Of a stretch of DNA of 64,000 bases, positions 1 to 7,334 are shown piece after piece (the stretch's first letter is position 1; each line of letters starts with the position of its first letter). The stretch is from Thermococcus sp. SY098 (GTDB lineage Archaea; Methanobacteriota_B; Thermococci; Thermococcales; Thermococcaceae), in the NCBI RefSeq assembly GCF_035621495.1, contig NZ_CP141821.1:1578760-1642759 (forward strand), given 5' to 3'. Made by a program: the position numbers and the translations under genes. The notes beneath the pieces are model-generated. The model made no database searches. It was not told the DNA's origin and saw only the letters and a list, made by a program, of their open reading frames with translations.

Positions 1-576
1 CTTAATTCTCAATCCTTTCCTCTTTGCCTCTATCAGCATCTCACTCGCAAACTCCATTCCTGGGCATTTTAAGTTCATTTTTTCTAAGGCTTCCCTTGTA
101 AATGCTCTAAAACCACAGTGAGCATCTGAAATCCCAACACCAAAGAATAGATTTAGAATCCAAGTCAACAGAGGATTTCCAATATACTGATGCAGTTTTG
201 GCATTGCTCCTGGCAAAATTTTCCCTTTTAATCTAGTTCCTATAACTAAATCAGCTTCGCCTTTCATTAAAGGTTCCAAAAGCTTTGGCATCTCGAGGAA
301 ATCATAAGTATCATCACCATCAGCCATAACAATATATTTTCCTTTTGCATACCTAAATCCATAGATGTAAGCATAGCCATAACCTTTGCCATCAGGAGTC
401 ACAACTTTTGCACCCATAGAGCGGGCAATTTCAGAAGTTCTGTCGGTAGAATTATCGGCAACTATAATCTCCCCATCGATGTTATATTCTTCAAAAACTT
501 TCTTGATTTTCTCAATACATCTCCCTATTGTTTTTTCTTCGTTGAGAGTTGGTATGACAACTGAAACCTCTACCAT
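1..576 (-). CDS. Family-2 glycosyltransferase, C-terminus cut by window edge
   Basis: Partial gene: 192 codons are visible and the frame is open to base 1. The N-terminus has the GT-A fold pattern VVIPTLNEEKTIG, then VADNSTDRTSEIA, then the metal-binding ADGDDTYDF motif near residue 90, and later SDAHCGFRAF. This is the dolichol-phosphate mannose/glucose synthase-like branch of GT2, which moves sugars from nucleotide donors to polyprenyl phosphates at the membrane. The ATG at 574-576 follows a GGAGGG ribosome site, which supports the start. It differs in sequence from the broken GT2 fragments just upstream. The exact sugar and acceptor cannot be read from this part. Confidence 0.85.
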   Translation of the reverse strand, partial: MVEVSVVIPTLNEEKTIGRCIEKIKKVFEEYNIDGEIIVADNSTDRTSEIARSMGAKVVTPDGKGYGYAYIYGFRYAKGKYIVMADGDDTYDFLEMPKLLEPLMKGEADLVIGTRLKGKILPGAMPKLHQYIGNPLLTWILNLFFGVGISDAHCGFRAFTREALEKMNLKCPGMEFASEMLIEAKRKGLRIK

Positions 577-578
577 TT

Positions 579-818
579 TTAGTCCCTCCAAGACTTTTTA
601 TGTGTAACCTCCTGTCTGTGCTTGTTATTGTATTTCATCTGATTCAAAGTTGGCTTATTTTTAACAGCAGAACTTTCCGCAATCTCAGAGGTTCTGTCCT
701 TAGAGCCGTCATCAACAACAAGAACATCTCCATACTTCTTAGCTAAAGCCACAACTGAGCCGATTGTCAATTCCTCGTTGTAAGCTGGAATCACTATAAG
801 GGTTTTCATTTTAACCAC
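579..818 (-). pseudogene. 5' fragment of a GT2 glycosyltransferase
   Basis: About the first 50 codons read as a good GT2 start (KTLIVIPAYNEELTIG, then VLVVDDGSKDRTSEIA). The frame then goes into non-homologous sequence and stops at 79 residues, against roughly 210-350 for the family. The metal-binding DxD and the rest of the enzyme are missing. It follows the vapC stop closely. It is one of four such 5' remnants in the first 4.1 kb. It is almost certainly not an active enzyme. Confidence 0.75.
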
Positions 819-1227
819 CGGGTAGAATTTTTAGTCCAAACTTTTCAAGCCTTTTAAAGTGTCTTGTGTTGTTCGTTAAAATCGGTAACTCATGGGTTAT
901 TGCTATACTGCCAATCAGCAGATCTCTGATATCAACTGGTTTCCCTTCCTTCTCCAAGCTTGCTAAAATCTCTCCAGCTAAAATTGAACTCTCTTTTTCT
1001 AAAGGATACACTACCATGTTTTCAAGTAGCTTTTGGGTTGAAATTACATTTATATTTCTGAATTTTGATTTATATGCTCCGTAATAGAGCTCAAACACAT
1101 TTATTACAGTGGTTGCCGGGAGATATTCCTCTTCGAGCTTTTTCAAATGTGTTTTTGTGTTTTTATTCCCTCTAAGCAAATTTATTAGTATATCGGTGTC
1201 TATTATCAGAGCTTCCAATTCTCCCAC
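811..1227 (-). CDS. vapC: VapC-type PIN-domain toxin
   Basis: 138-residue PIN ribonuclease. It begins with the first catalytic Asp in ALIIDTDILINLL. A conserved Glu follows in NVFELYYGAY, then the second acidic cluster VDIRDLLIGSIAI and a late LTNNTRHFKRL strand. This is the full set for a metal-dependent PIN nuclease, and family members usually cut tRNA or rRNA. It overlaps the upstream antitoxin frame by 22 bases, which implies translational coupling. The start is either GTG at 1227 or TTG at 1218. RNA target unknown. Confidence 0.88.
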   Translation of the reverse strand: MGELEALIIDTDILINLLRGNKNTKTHLKKLEEEYLPATTVINVFELYYGAYKSKFRNINVISTQKLLENMVVYPLEKESSILAGEILASLEKEGKPVDIRDLLIGSIAITHELPILTNNTRHFKRLEKFGLKILPGG

Positions 1228-1394
1228 AACCCCCGGATCTCTTTTTTCAGCTTTTCTGCTTCTTCTTCATCCATTTTCCAGGTTCCGGCGAATTCGGTTA
1301 TTCTTTTTCTCTTTTTGGAGATAAAGCTCTCAACCAGCCTTTTAATTTCATTCTCATCAACCCAGTCCGGAACTTTAATCGTTACAACTTTCAT
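1206..1394 (-). CDS. vapB: VapB-type antitoxin
   Basis: 62-residue protein. A short beta strand (VVTIKVPDWVD) is followed by a helical, strongly charged tail (EEEAEKLKKEIRGLWENW). This fits an antitoxin that binds DNA with its N-terminus and the PIN toxin groove with its C-terminus. It sits directly upstream of and overlaps the toxin gene. A diverged, N-terminally deleted copy of this gene lies near 3868-4010. Function is inferred from position and composition rather than a clear family signature. Confidence 0.75.
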   Translation of the reverse strand: MKVVTIKVPDWVDENEIKRLVESFISKKRKRITEFAGTWKMDEEEAEKLKKEIRGLWENWKL

Positions 1395-1712
1395 TATCTC
1401 ACCCCTTTCTCTTATACGGCAGTATTCTAAGCCAGAGCAACAACTGAGCCAATAGTTAATTCCTGGTTGTAAGCAGGAATTACTACCAAGACCTTAGTAT
1501 TCCATGGGGAAATGTCAGCTGAGTCTTTCTCTCCCATAATGCATCCTCTCCCGTTTAGGGTTTGTTGAAAAACCTTGATTTTACTTTCCTCTCTGTGATT
1601 TTATTGCTTTTTGGAATGTTCTGTTGCATGAACATTTCTACCGCCAGTATATCTATTGTATTATTCACGGTAAGTTGGTTAATAAATTTTTTTGGATAGT
1701 CATGTGGTGAAA
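1214..1712. repeat. Diverged block duplication, copy A
   Basis: This block covers most of vapB, a GT2 5' remnant and about 200 bases of unassigned sequence. It recurs in the same order and orientation at about 3867-4285. Long stretches are identical (for example the 3' part of vapB and the ACTTTCCTCTCTGTGATTTT stretch). Other stretches differ by substitutions and small deletions. In this copy vapB is intact; in copy B it has lost its N-terminus. Confidence 0.8.
1436..1497 (-). pseudogene. Short GT2 5' remnant (copy A)
   Basis: The minus strand reads KVLVVIPAYNQELTIGSVV and then stops. This is the first strand and helix of a GT2 enzyme, with no start codon in a good context and no remaining domain. 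The same fragment recurs in copy B at 4020-4072, and in longer form at 579-818 and 1750-1812. Confidence 0.65.
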
Positions 1713-1812
1713 GAGAATTGTTACGATCCTTCTCTAATACATGAAGAACTGAGGAGATTGACCGGATCATAAGCTTCTCATTGTAGGCGGGAATCACTAT
1801 CAAAGTTTTCAT
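1555..1812 (-). pseudogene. Chimeric ORF: GT2 5' end joined to unrelated sequence
   Basis: The first ~25 residues are a GT2 start (KTLIVIPAYNEKLMIRS). The remaining ~60 residues do not resemble a glycosyltransferase and run through the unassigned part of the duplicated block. The ORF directly follows the HepT gene. It is best read as a fourth broken GT2 start fused by deletion or insertion to other DNA. I do not recognise the C-terminal part. Confidence 0.55.
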
Positions 1813-1814
1813 AG

Positions 1815-2159
1815 CTATTCACCCAGTTCTCTCTTCAGTTTTTCAAAGAGTGGCTTTACGTGAGGGATATCTTTCTTTATGGTCAGCCAGACAACTTCCC
1901 AATCAACGCCGAAATAAGCGTGAATCAACCTATCTCTCATTCCGGCCATAACCCTCCAAGGAATCTCCGGATGTTTTTCTTTAATTTCCGGAGGAATTCT
2001 CTTTACAGCCTCGCCAATTATCTCCAGAGCCCTAACAACTGCATACTGGGTTTTTTCATCCCTCAAAAATTCCTCATAATCCATTCCTTTAACGAACTCC
2101 TCAATCTTTTCAATTGAGTCCAAGATATCATTCACGTAATCTCTCGGGTCTCGCTTCAT
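1815..2159 (-). CDS. hepT: HepT-like HEPN RNase toxin (DUF86)
   Basis: 114-residue all-helical HEPN protein. The catalytic-type motif R-x4-H followed by x-Y is present as RDRLIHAYF near residues 74-82, as in DUF86/HepT. HepT toxins cleave RNA and are neutralised by the partner MntA through AMPylation of the motif tyrosine, which is present here. The gene overlaps mntA by 4 bases, so the pair is translationally coupled. It is the last gene of a likely six-gene TA operon read leftward from 3821. Confidence 0.9.
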   Translation of the reverse strand: MKRDPRDYVNDILDSIEKIEEFVKGMDYEEFLRDEKTQYAVVRALEIIGEAVKRIPPEIKEKHPEIPWRVMAGMRDRLIHAYFGVDWEVVWLTIKKDIPHVKPLFEKLKRELGE

Positions 2160-2449
2160 ACATATACTACCTCCCTTAAGATGTACTCTTTTATGCGTGG
2201 TTTTAATGCTTTCTTCATGACCAAGTCAACTTTAACCCCAAGCAGGTCGCTTAAATATATCTCAAGCTCTATGAATTCGAAAAGTGATGGCGTCTCATAA
2301 AAGTCTACAAGGATGTCAACGTCGCTCGTTTCTTCAGCCTCTCTCCTCACGTAAGAGCCAAAAATCCCGATCTCTTTAACCTTAAACTTTCTCTTCAACT
2401 CTTCCTTATGTTCCCGCAAAATCCTTTCGATCTCTTCGAGGGTTTTCAT
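2156..2449 (-). CDS. mntA: MntA-like minimal nucleotidyltransferase antitoxin
   Basis: A 97-residue protein from the chosen ATG at 2449. It carries the nucleotidyltransferase signature G-S-x10-D-x-D ([20 protein letters not shown]), so the active site looks complete. Family members use ATP to AMPylate the HepT toxin. The ATG at 2449 has a GGTGAG site just upstream, and its first bases overlap the stop of the preceding vapC. That places the module in one operon with the VapBC pair ahead of it. Confidence 0.9.
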   Translation of the reverse strand: MKTLEEIERILREHKEELKRKFKVKEIGIFGSYVRREAEETSDVDILVDFYETPSLFEFIELEIYLSDLLGVKVDLVMKKALKPRIKEYILREVVYV

Positions 2450-2450
2450 A

Positions 2451-2888
2451 TCACTCACCAAGCTTTTTCTTTATCTCTTCGAGCTCTTCGATTAAATAGA
2501 AGGCATTAACTCCAAACTTTTTAGCGCTTTCAACTTGGATTTTATCGTTTGATACGAGAATTGCATCCCTGACCTTTGCAGTGGCTATGTAGAAAGAATC
2601 TATCGCCCTGCATCCTGTTTCAAATGCTATCAAAAATGCGAGCTCATAAATTTCATTGTCTTCAACAAAGTTAACATCATTAAAGACATCTTCTGCAATA
2701 ATTGAGGCTCTGTCTTTTTTTGTTCTCCTAACTAGTTGCCCAATAAACTCTATTTTAAATACTTTAGGCTCAAAAATTGGGAGTCCTTTTTCCTCTATAA
2801 TCTTAAATAGGGCATCTGCAAGTTGGGTTCTTTTTCTGTCATACTCGAAAAACAAATCTATGAAAACTGATGTATCAACGACAATCAT
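2451..2888 (-). CDS. vapC: VapC-type PIN-domain toxin
   Basis: 145-residue PIN ribonuclease. It starts MIVVDTSVFIDLF (first Asp) and has a Glu in FKIEFIGQL. The central catalytic Asp lies in CRAIDSFYIATAK, and the closing strand in DAILVSNDKIQ. All expected acidic residues are visible, so it should be active. It overlaps the AF2212-like antitoxin by 4 bases at its start and the mntA start at its end. RNA target unknown. Confidence 0.9.
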   Translation of the reverse strand: MIVVDTSVFIDLFFEYDRKRTQLADALFKIIEEKGLPIFEPKVFKIEFIGQLVRRTKKDRASIIAEDVFNDVNFVEDNEIYELAFLIAFETGCRAIDSFYIATAKVRDAILVSNDKIQVESAKKFGVNAFYLIEELEEIKKKLGE

Positions 2889-3070
2889 CTCCTCTCCTCC
2901 AGGAACTCCTTGAGGACATCTTTCTTTACTTTTATCCTATATTTTTCCGCTATCTCGGATATTCGCTTTGGTAGTTTTATAATCACGACTCCCTTCGTGC
3001 CATCTTTTAGTTTTATTCGTTTTAAAGGCTTGAAAACACCATCCTCATAAACGACCTCGATCTCCTCCAT
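2885..3070 (-). CDS. AF2212-like (DUF104) antitoxin
   Basis: 61-residue protein with the typical opening of the AF2212/DUF104 family: EVVYEDGVFKPLKRIKLKDG, a small beta-barrel-like domain. A charged helical tail follows. In archaea these proteins are encoded immediately before a PIN toxin, as here with a 4-base overlap. A GGAGGTG site precedes the ATG. Another member lies at 8044-8241. Confidence 0.88.
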   Translation of the reverse strand: MEEIEVVYEDGVFKPLKRIKLKDGTKGVVIIKLPKRISEIAEKYRIKVKKDVLKEFLEERR

Positions 3071-3096
3071 CCAAACACCTCCACCAAGTTTCCATG

Positions 3097-3537
3097 TTAT
3101 TCACCTTTCAGCTCTTCCAAAAATTCTTCCGGTCTCAGTATCTTAAAGCAGTGCTCTCTTATTTTGAATTCTCTTTTATCGTCTCTCAAATCGAGCAGAT
3201 CCCTATCAAGGGTTACCAGATAATCCACTTTTGCTTCATAAGCGACATCTAAAAATTTATTGTCCTCATAATCTCTGCAGAGGTTAAAATTTTCTTTTGG
3301 ATTAACGATTGATGAGTGCTTTTCAATCATCTCAAAGAATTTAACTGCAAAGCTCAGAGTGAAATATCCCTCAACGACTTTTTCAACAAGTGTCCTTCTG
3401 AATTCTTCTAGGGTTTCTCTGGAGGCATGATTTACAATCTTATCTAAGAGCATGAGCTCTACAATTTTAAAAGGTGAGGATTTCTTTGAAATTGCTGCTG
3501 AAATGAGAACTGAAGTGTCTACAACAGCCCTTTCCAT
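3097..3537 (-). CDS. PIN-family toxin (COG1569 type)
   Basis: 146-residue PIN protein with DTSVLISAAISKKSSPFKI at the N-terminus and ETLEEFRR. The acidic pair is in RDYEDNKFLDVAYEAKVDYLV (split across the centre), followed by LDRDLLDLRD and a C-terminal LRPEEFLEEL. This is the long COG1569 type rather than classic VapC. The same type recurs at 5529-5978 and, on the integrated element, at 61404-61922. It overlaps its antitoxin by 19 bases. It is probably active, with unknown target. Confidence 0.87.
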   Translation of the reverse strand: MERAVVDTSVLISAAISKKSSPFKIVELMLLDKIVNHASRETLEEFRRTLVEKVVEGYFTLSFAVKFFEMIEKHSSIVNPKENFNLCRDYEDNKFLDVAYEAKVDYLVTLDRDLLDLRDDKREFKIREHCFKILRPEEFLEELKGE

Positions 3538-3821
3538 TTTTTAAATGCCTCCCTGCTCTCCTTGATTTCTTCAAGCACTTCTTCCTCGGATTTCAGCTTT
3601 CCCTCTTTTCCAAGTCTTTCTCTCAAATCCCTAATCTCTTCTAGAAATTCTTCCTCGGAACTCTCAACCCTGAGCTTGTCCCAGACATCTAAGAGTGCTT
3701 TAATGAGGGAAAACTTGATAAATTCAGAAGTATCTTTGAACATCCCCTTCTCCACAAGCTTTTCAACTTCCCTCTCAAATGTTTCGGGAATTTCAACAGA
3801 TATAGTTTTGGTCTTTATCAA
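3519..3821 (-). CDS. Ribbon-helix-helix antitoxin
   Basis: 100 residues. The N-terminus TISVEIPETFEREVEKLVEKG followed by DTSEFIKFSLIKAL is a ribbon-helix-helix DNA-binding pattern. The remainder is a long charged helix that would wrap the toxin. The start is a TTG at 3821 with a strong GGAGGTG site. It is the first gene of a run of six TA genes with overlaps or gaps under 30 bases (3821 to 1815), so it may control the promoter for all of them. Confidence 0.85.
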   Translation of the reverse strand: MIKTKTISVEIPETFEREVEKLVEKGMFKDTSEFIKFSLIKALLDVWDKLRVESSEEEFLEEIRDLRERLGKEGKLKSEEEVLEEIKESREAFKKWKGLL

Positions 3822-3866
3822 TAATCACACCTCCTTTGTGTTTTGTAGATTTTAATACTTTAAATT

Positions 3867-4298
3867 TTCCAATTCTCCCACAACCCCCGGATCTCTTTTT
3901 TCAGCTTTTCTATTTTCCCACCCATTTTCCAGGTTCCAGCGAATTCGGTTATTCTTTTCCTCTTTTTGGAGATAAAGCTCTCAACTAACTTTTTAATCTC
4001 ACTCCTATACGGCAGTATTCTGAGCCGATAGTTAACTCCTTATTGTAGACAGGAATTACTACCAAAACCTTAGTGTTCTGCGGGAAAATGCCAGCTGGGT
4101 TTTTCTCTTCCACAATGCATCCTCTCCTGTTTAGGGTTCGCTGAAACCTTGATTTTACTTTCCTCTCTGTGATTTTGATGATTTTATCATAAAAGCCATC
4201 CTATTCTGTGCATTTCTACTGTAAGTATGTCTATCACATTATTGATTACAAGTTAATTAATAAAACTTTTTGGGATAGTTATATTTTGAAACTATCCC
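3867..4298. repeat. Diverged block duplication, copy B, with degenerate vapB and GT2 remnants
   Basis: Second copy of the block at 1214-1712. The vapB homologue keeps its C-terminal half but has lost about 60 bases covering the start and first codons. The GT2 remnant at about 4020-4072 reads KVLVVIPVYNKELTIGS before the frame is lost. The block ends at a 9-bp inverted repeat, GGGATAGTT (4272-4280) and AACTATCCC (4290-4298). No intact gene is present. Confidence 0.75.
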
Positions 4299-4321
4299 AA
4301 GATCTTGCTAAATCCTCAAAT

Positions 4322-4400
4322 TAAGCTCGATTTTCTTTACTTCTCGAATTTCTTTCAGTATCAGCAGTATTACAAATCCGGTAACTATGCGGCTTGATTC
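4322..4400 (-). pseudogene. Fragment matching the 3' end of the membrane-protein gene at 6520
   Basis: About 80 bases match, imperfectly but colinearly, the last ~25 codons of the gene at 6520-7086. The shared core is ATTTCTTTCAGTATCAGCAG. No open frame of any length remains. It is a second, independent partial duplication in this island. Confidence 0.6.
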
Positions 4401-4439
4401 TTACTAAGCCTACGTATTAGAGTTTGGAAAGAAAGACCG

Positions 4440-4720
4440 TTATTCTATTTTGATTAGGGTTGCAAATTTCTCTGATTCAATTAATTCCAGCAATTCCTTC
4501 CTGAGAGATTCTACAAACTCAAAGAACTTATCCCCGTCAAATTCTTCAACAATGAGGACCGCGTCTTTTTCAACTTCCGGCTTGAGTACATTCAAGTAAT
4601 CCTCCGCTTGAGCCCTTTAAGGGCCTTTAAGAGGTTCTTACGTGCATTGTTGCTTGTACTGATGTAATTCTTCACTTCATTATTATCTGCCTCTTATTTT
4701 TTAGCCCTAATGGGATCCAT
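4440..4720 (-). pseudogene. Broken gene of unknown family
   Basis: From an ATG at 4720 the frame meets an in-frame TAA after 8 codons. It resumes as EADNNEVKNYISTSNNARKN, shifts frame at about 4615 and continues as VEKDAVLIVEEFDGDKFFEF to a stop at 4440. The two halves read as one helical, charged protein of about 90 residues with one nonsense and one frameshift mutation. I do not recognise the family; a HEPN-like or antitoxin-like helical protein is possible. Confidence 0.5.
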
Positions 4721-4823
4721 GATAGGAGAGAGTGTCCTTTAGCTGTTTTGGGTTTAAATGCAAACTTTTTTGACCAGAGAAATGTTTTTATTTTCTTTAA
4801 TCTATCTAAGTCCAGTGAGCACT

Positions 4824-5096
4824 ATGCAGGAGATAGGGAAAGTTGTTTGGAGTTTTCCTTTATTCGAGACTTATGAAGAAAAGGAGAGGTTTTTCAAAGT
4901 GTTGGGGTTATTGGTCTCTCATCAAATAACGTTTGAAAAAGCTGCTGAGCTTCTCAAGCTCGACAAAGAAAAGCTTGCATTTCTTTTAGATCTCCTCGAA
5001 ATTGACTATTCATTCTTGGATGAGGAAGAAGCTAATTTAGAAAAAGAAGCGGTCAAAAAGCTCTTGGAGGAGCTAAAAAGTGAAAATAGTCTTTAA
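4824..5096 (+). CDS. UPF0175-like antitoxin
   Basis: A 90-residue protein from the ATG at 4824. The upstream in-frame extension to 4758 is poorly conserved-looking and spans an AT-rich promoter-like stretch. The sequence LVSHQITFEKAAELLKLDKEKLAFLL is a helix-turn-helix of the UPF0175 type, which is regularly paired with DUF3368 PIN toxins. The next gene is such a toxin and overlaps it by 17 bases. It may now be an antitoxin without a working toxin. Confidence 0.72.
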   Translation: MQEIGKVVWSFPLFETYEEKERFFKVLGLLVSHQITFEKAAELLKLDKEKLAFLLDLLEIDYSFLDEEEANLEKEAVKKLLEELKSENSL

Positions 5097-5355
5097 CACC
5101 TCTCCATTAATCTTTCTAGAAAAGCTAAAATACCTCGACAAAATTTTTGATATTTTTGATGAAGTTATAATTCCAAAGGCAGTTTATGATGAAATTAGAG
5201 CAAAAAATGACGAATCTTCAAAGAAGATTGCCAAATTGGTTGACATGAGAAAAATCAAAGTTCTCCAAGTTGAGCCTGAAGATCTTTTTAAAGAGCTAAC
5301 TCAAGTAGGTTTTAGAATTAAAAAAGATCTGTTCTTTGAGATTTTCAAAGATTAA
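5080..5355 (+). pseudogene. DUF3368-type PIN toxin with internal deletion
   Basis: 91 residues against about 150-170 for DUF3368. The N-terminus (VFNTSPLIFLEKL, then DEVIIPKAVYDEI) and the C-terminal helix (VGFRIKKDLFFEIFKD) are both recognisable. The middle is missing: the stretch with the conserved GExEAI and D-x-x-A residues of the active site. The junction falls near residue 73 and keeps frame. The nuclease is therefore probably dead, although the fold's ends could still bind the antitoxin. Confidence 0.7.
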
Positions 5356-5429
5356 CTTATCTTCAGCATGTTTTATTTTTGATATTTCCTCTACAGAATT
5401 CTTTCTTATAAAGGAGAGAGCCTCTAATG

Positions 5430-5505
5430 GCTGACCTCCTCCTTGCCGTGGAGGGCGAGGGTTCCGACGAGTTAACCTCTCGCCAAGGGTAGAGAGGAGG
5501 TCAGC
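5430..5505 (+). mobile_element. Orphan IS200/IS605-type right end (omega-RNA-like)
   Basis: A 12-bp perfect inverted repeat, GCTGACCTCCTC (5430-5441) and GAGGAGGTCAGC (5494-5505), encloses 52 bases. Inside is a second stem, GGCGAGGGTT against AACC-T-CTCGCC. The GACCTCCTCC...GGAGGGCGAGGGTTCC wording is what I know from the 3' ends of many archaeal and bacterial tnpB elements, where the omega/reRNA scaffold lies. No tnpA or tnpB is present nearby. The base composition is far richer in G+C than its surroundings. Confidence 0.6.
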
Positions 5506-5528
5506 GCCTGCTCTTTGGAATAAGAAGG

Positions 5529-5978
5529 TTAGATGGTGGGAAAATCTTCGATAAATTCCTTTGGTGTTAGAATCTTGAATTTATGAGTGCCAAGCTTGAA
5601 CTCTCTGTCTTTGTTTCTCAGGTTTATTATATCCCTTATGTTCCCGCTGATCAAGTAATCTGCCTTCGCTTCATAAACCACGTCAAAAAATTTGTTATCG
5701 TCTGTATCTGGAGATACGTTAAAATGCACTTTTGGCTCCACAATGATTGACATTGTAGAAAAGCTTAGGAGTAAGTCTAATGCAATAGAAGCATCACCTA
5801 TGTATTTTAACACTTTCTCTGAGAGTAGCTTAAAGCCCAATTCTTCTAAGATTTCCTGCGAGGTGTATGAGACTATCTCCCCATTCATTATCATGTCAAT
5901 GATCTTTCCTGGCTTCCCTTTTGGATTTATTGCTGCAGATATTACCACGTTTGTGTCAATCACAACCCTTGGCTCCAT
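5529..5978 (-). CDS. PIN-family toxin (COG1569 type)
   Basis: 149 residues from the ATG at 5978; an ATG three codons upstream is also possible. First Asp in RVVIDTNVVISAAINPKG, Glu in SQEILEELGFK, acidic centre in DTDDNKFFDVVYEAKADYLI, C-terminus LTPKEFIEDF. It is a paralogue of the toxins at 3097 and 61404. It overlaps its antitoxin. The pair lies between the two IS-like palindromic elements at 5430-5505 and 6392-6458. Confidence 0.87.
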   Translation of the reverse strand: MEPRVVIDTNVVISAAINPKGKPGKIIDMIMNGEIVSYTSQEILEELGFKLLSEKVLKYIGDASIALDLLLSFSTMSIIVEPKVHFNVSPDTDDNKFFDVVYEAKADYLISGNIRDIINLRNKDREFKLGTHKFKILTPKEFIEDFPTI

Positions 5979-6250
5979 TTCTTCCACTCCTTATCAACCT
6001 CTCTTAGGACTTCTTCGATCTCCTTTTCTGGAACTTCTTTCGCTTTGATTTTATATTCCTCCCATATCCTTCTCGCTTCTTGTTCAGTTATCCTTTTTGT
6101 AAGGGCTAACTTTACTAGGGCTTCTCTTATTGCATACCTCACGAACTCGCTCCTGTTGTTAAATTCACCATTCTCCACAAGTTCATCAATGCTTTTTAGC
6201 AATGTCTTCGGGAGTCTTATTGTGAACCTGCTCTCATTGGCAGTTTTCAT
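5960..6250 (-). CDS. Ribbon-helix-helix antitoxin
   Basis: 96 residues. SRFTIRLPKTLLKSIDELV followed by FNNRSEFVRYAIREALVKLA is a clear ribbon-helix-helix (CopG/MetJ-like) DNA-binding domain. The C-terminal half is a charged helix for toxin binding. The ATG at 6250 follows GAGGTGAGG. The region upstream (6270-6300) is AT-rich and promoter-like. It probably represses its own operon together with the toxin. Confidence 0.88.
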   Translation of the reverse strand: MKTANESRFTIRLPKTLLKSIDELVENGEFNNRSEFVRYAIREALVKLALTKRITEQEARRIWEEYKIKAKEVPEKEIEEVLREVDKEWKKWSQGL

Positions 6251-6391
6251 TTCCTCACCTCGTCATACCATTGTCTGACAAAATATAAAAACCCTTTGTC
6301 TATGTCCAAATATATAAGGATAAACAAGCTTGAATAAACCAATGTTTTGAAGCAGATAGGGACGTTATTGAGAGTGGAATATTTCTTTGAG

Positions 6392-6458
6392 AGCCTTGAA
6401 AACCCGCCCTGGAGGGTGAGGGCTCCTCTCGGGAGTCATGACCTAGCCATTCAAGGCT
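6392..6458 (+). mobile_element. Second orphan IS200/IS605-like right end
   Basis: AGCCTTGAA (6392-6400) pairs with TTCAAGGCT (6450-6458) around a 49-base loop that contains CCCTGGAGGGTGAGGGCTCC and a small internal hairpin (GGCTCC with GGAGTC). Loop sequence and layout match the element at 5430-5505, but the outer stem has different bases that still pair. That suggests the structure was kept while the sequence changed. No transposase gene is attached. Confidence 0.5.
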
Positions 6459-6519
6459 TTCATTGGTTTGCAGGCCCATCACAAGCCCGAAAACCCTGTC
6501 TTTTAGACACAGAAAGAGA

Positions 6520-7086
6520 TTAGTTTCTAATTCGCAGCTCGAACGTAACTTTCCTCAAATTCCTGATTTCTTTCAGTATCAGCAGTACTGTAAATCCAGC
6601 GGCTATGGCAACTTGATTCTCAGGTGTGTACAAATACGAATACTTTGCCTTCACAATCCACAGCATTGAAAGAAGCAATATTGTGCCGACAGTAACATCT
6701 CTCAAAGCCTTAAAGCTCAGCTCCTCTTCTCCAGCAATCAGCAGGGCTGCTCCCAAGGGTAAAAGATAACCATACAGCAGTCCGGCAGCTAAAACAAAAA
6801 TTCCGATCAGCTGAAGTAGGGTGAACTTCACCTTGAGCTCAGCTCCGCTTAGAATCTCCCCAAGCACAGCTATCGATGGAACGATAATTGCCAGGGCTTT
6901 TAAAGACTCATATGAGAGGAAATCACCCACTTGAACCTCATTAACCAATAAAACCCCATAGAAGAAATATATCAGCAGAGCTAAGTCTTTACTCTTCCTT
7001 GAAACTAAATACGCCACAACCAATAATATCACAGCCCGTGCTTTAAACGCCATTCCTCCAATGAGTGAAGCTATCAGCCAGATCAT
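6520..7086 (-). CDS. Multi-pass membrane protein, unknown function
   Basis: 188 residues with about six hydrophobic segments (for example VILLVVAYLV, LALLIYFFYGVLLV, LLQLIGIFVLAAGLLYGYLL and VAIAAGFTVLLIL) and a basic C-terminus. There are no motifs of a known transporter or enzyme. It looks intact. It lies alone between TA modules. A decayed copy of its 3' end is at 4322-4400. Function not recognised. Confidence 0.6.
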   Translation of the reverse strand: MIWLIASLIGGMAFKARAVILLVVAYLVSRKSKDLALLIYFFYGVLLVNEVQVGDFLSYESLKALAIIVPSIAVLGEILSGAELKVKFTLLQLIGIFVLAAGLLYGYLLPLGAALLIAGEEELSFKALRDVTVGTILLLSMLWIVKAKYSYLYTPENQVAIAAGFTVLLILKEIRNLRKVTFELRIRN

Positions 7087-7129
7087 TGTTTTAACCCCGT
7101 TTTAACTTGTTATCAAAGGGATTTTTGAA

Positions 7130-7320
7130 TTATCTACCGAGTTCCTCTTTTATATTCTTGAAATTTTCTTCCCGGATTAGTATGCTGTTTAGACCTATTG
7201 AACGAGCATGTCTGCTCATTTTTTCATCATCAGTTATTAGGGTCCTTGGGAAATAAACTCTCCTTGGGTGCTAGTTTCAGCGTAGATCTTCATCAGGGAT
7301 TCGATTAGTTGCTGACCCAT
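7130..7320 (-). pseudogene. TA remnant: short ORF plus PIN-domain C-terminus
   Basis: An ATG at 7320 with an AGGAG site starts a 27-codon ORF (MGQQLIESLMKIYAETS...) that ends at 7237. In another frame, downstream of in-frame stops, the strand reads RTLITDDEKMSRHARSIGLN followed by a helical end and a stop at 7130. That is the last strand and helices of a PIN domain. The layout looks like a deletion that joined the start of one gene to the end of a toxin gene. Confidence 0.55.
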
Positions 7321-7334
7321 TGTGTTCGGCTCCT

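Noticed and set aside
1498-1705. An insertion sequence or MITE in the unassigned part of the duplicated block
   Set aside because: Present in two diverged copies, but I see no terminal inverted repeats or target duplication shared by both, so it is left as a repeat.
6300-6482. Minus-strand ORF of 60 codons
   Set aside because: It covers the palindromic IS-like element, has no ribosome site and no protein-like composition.
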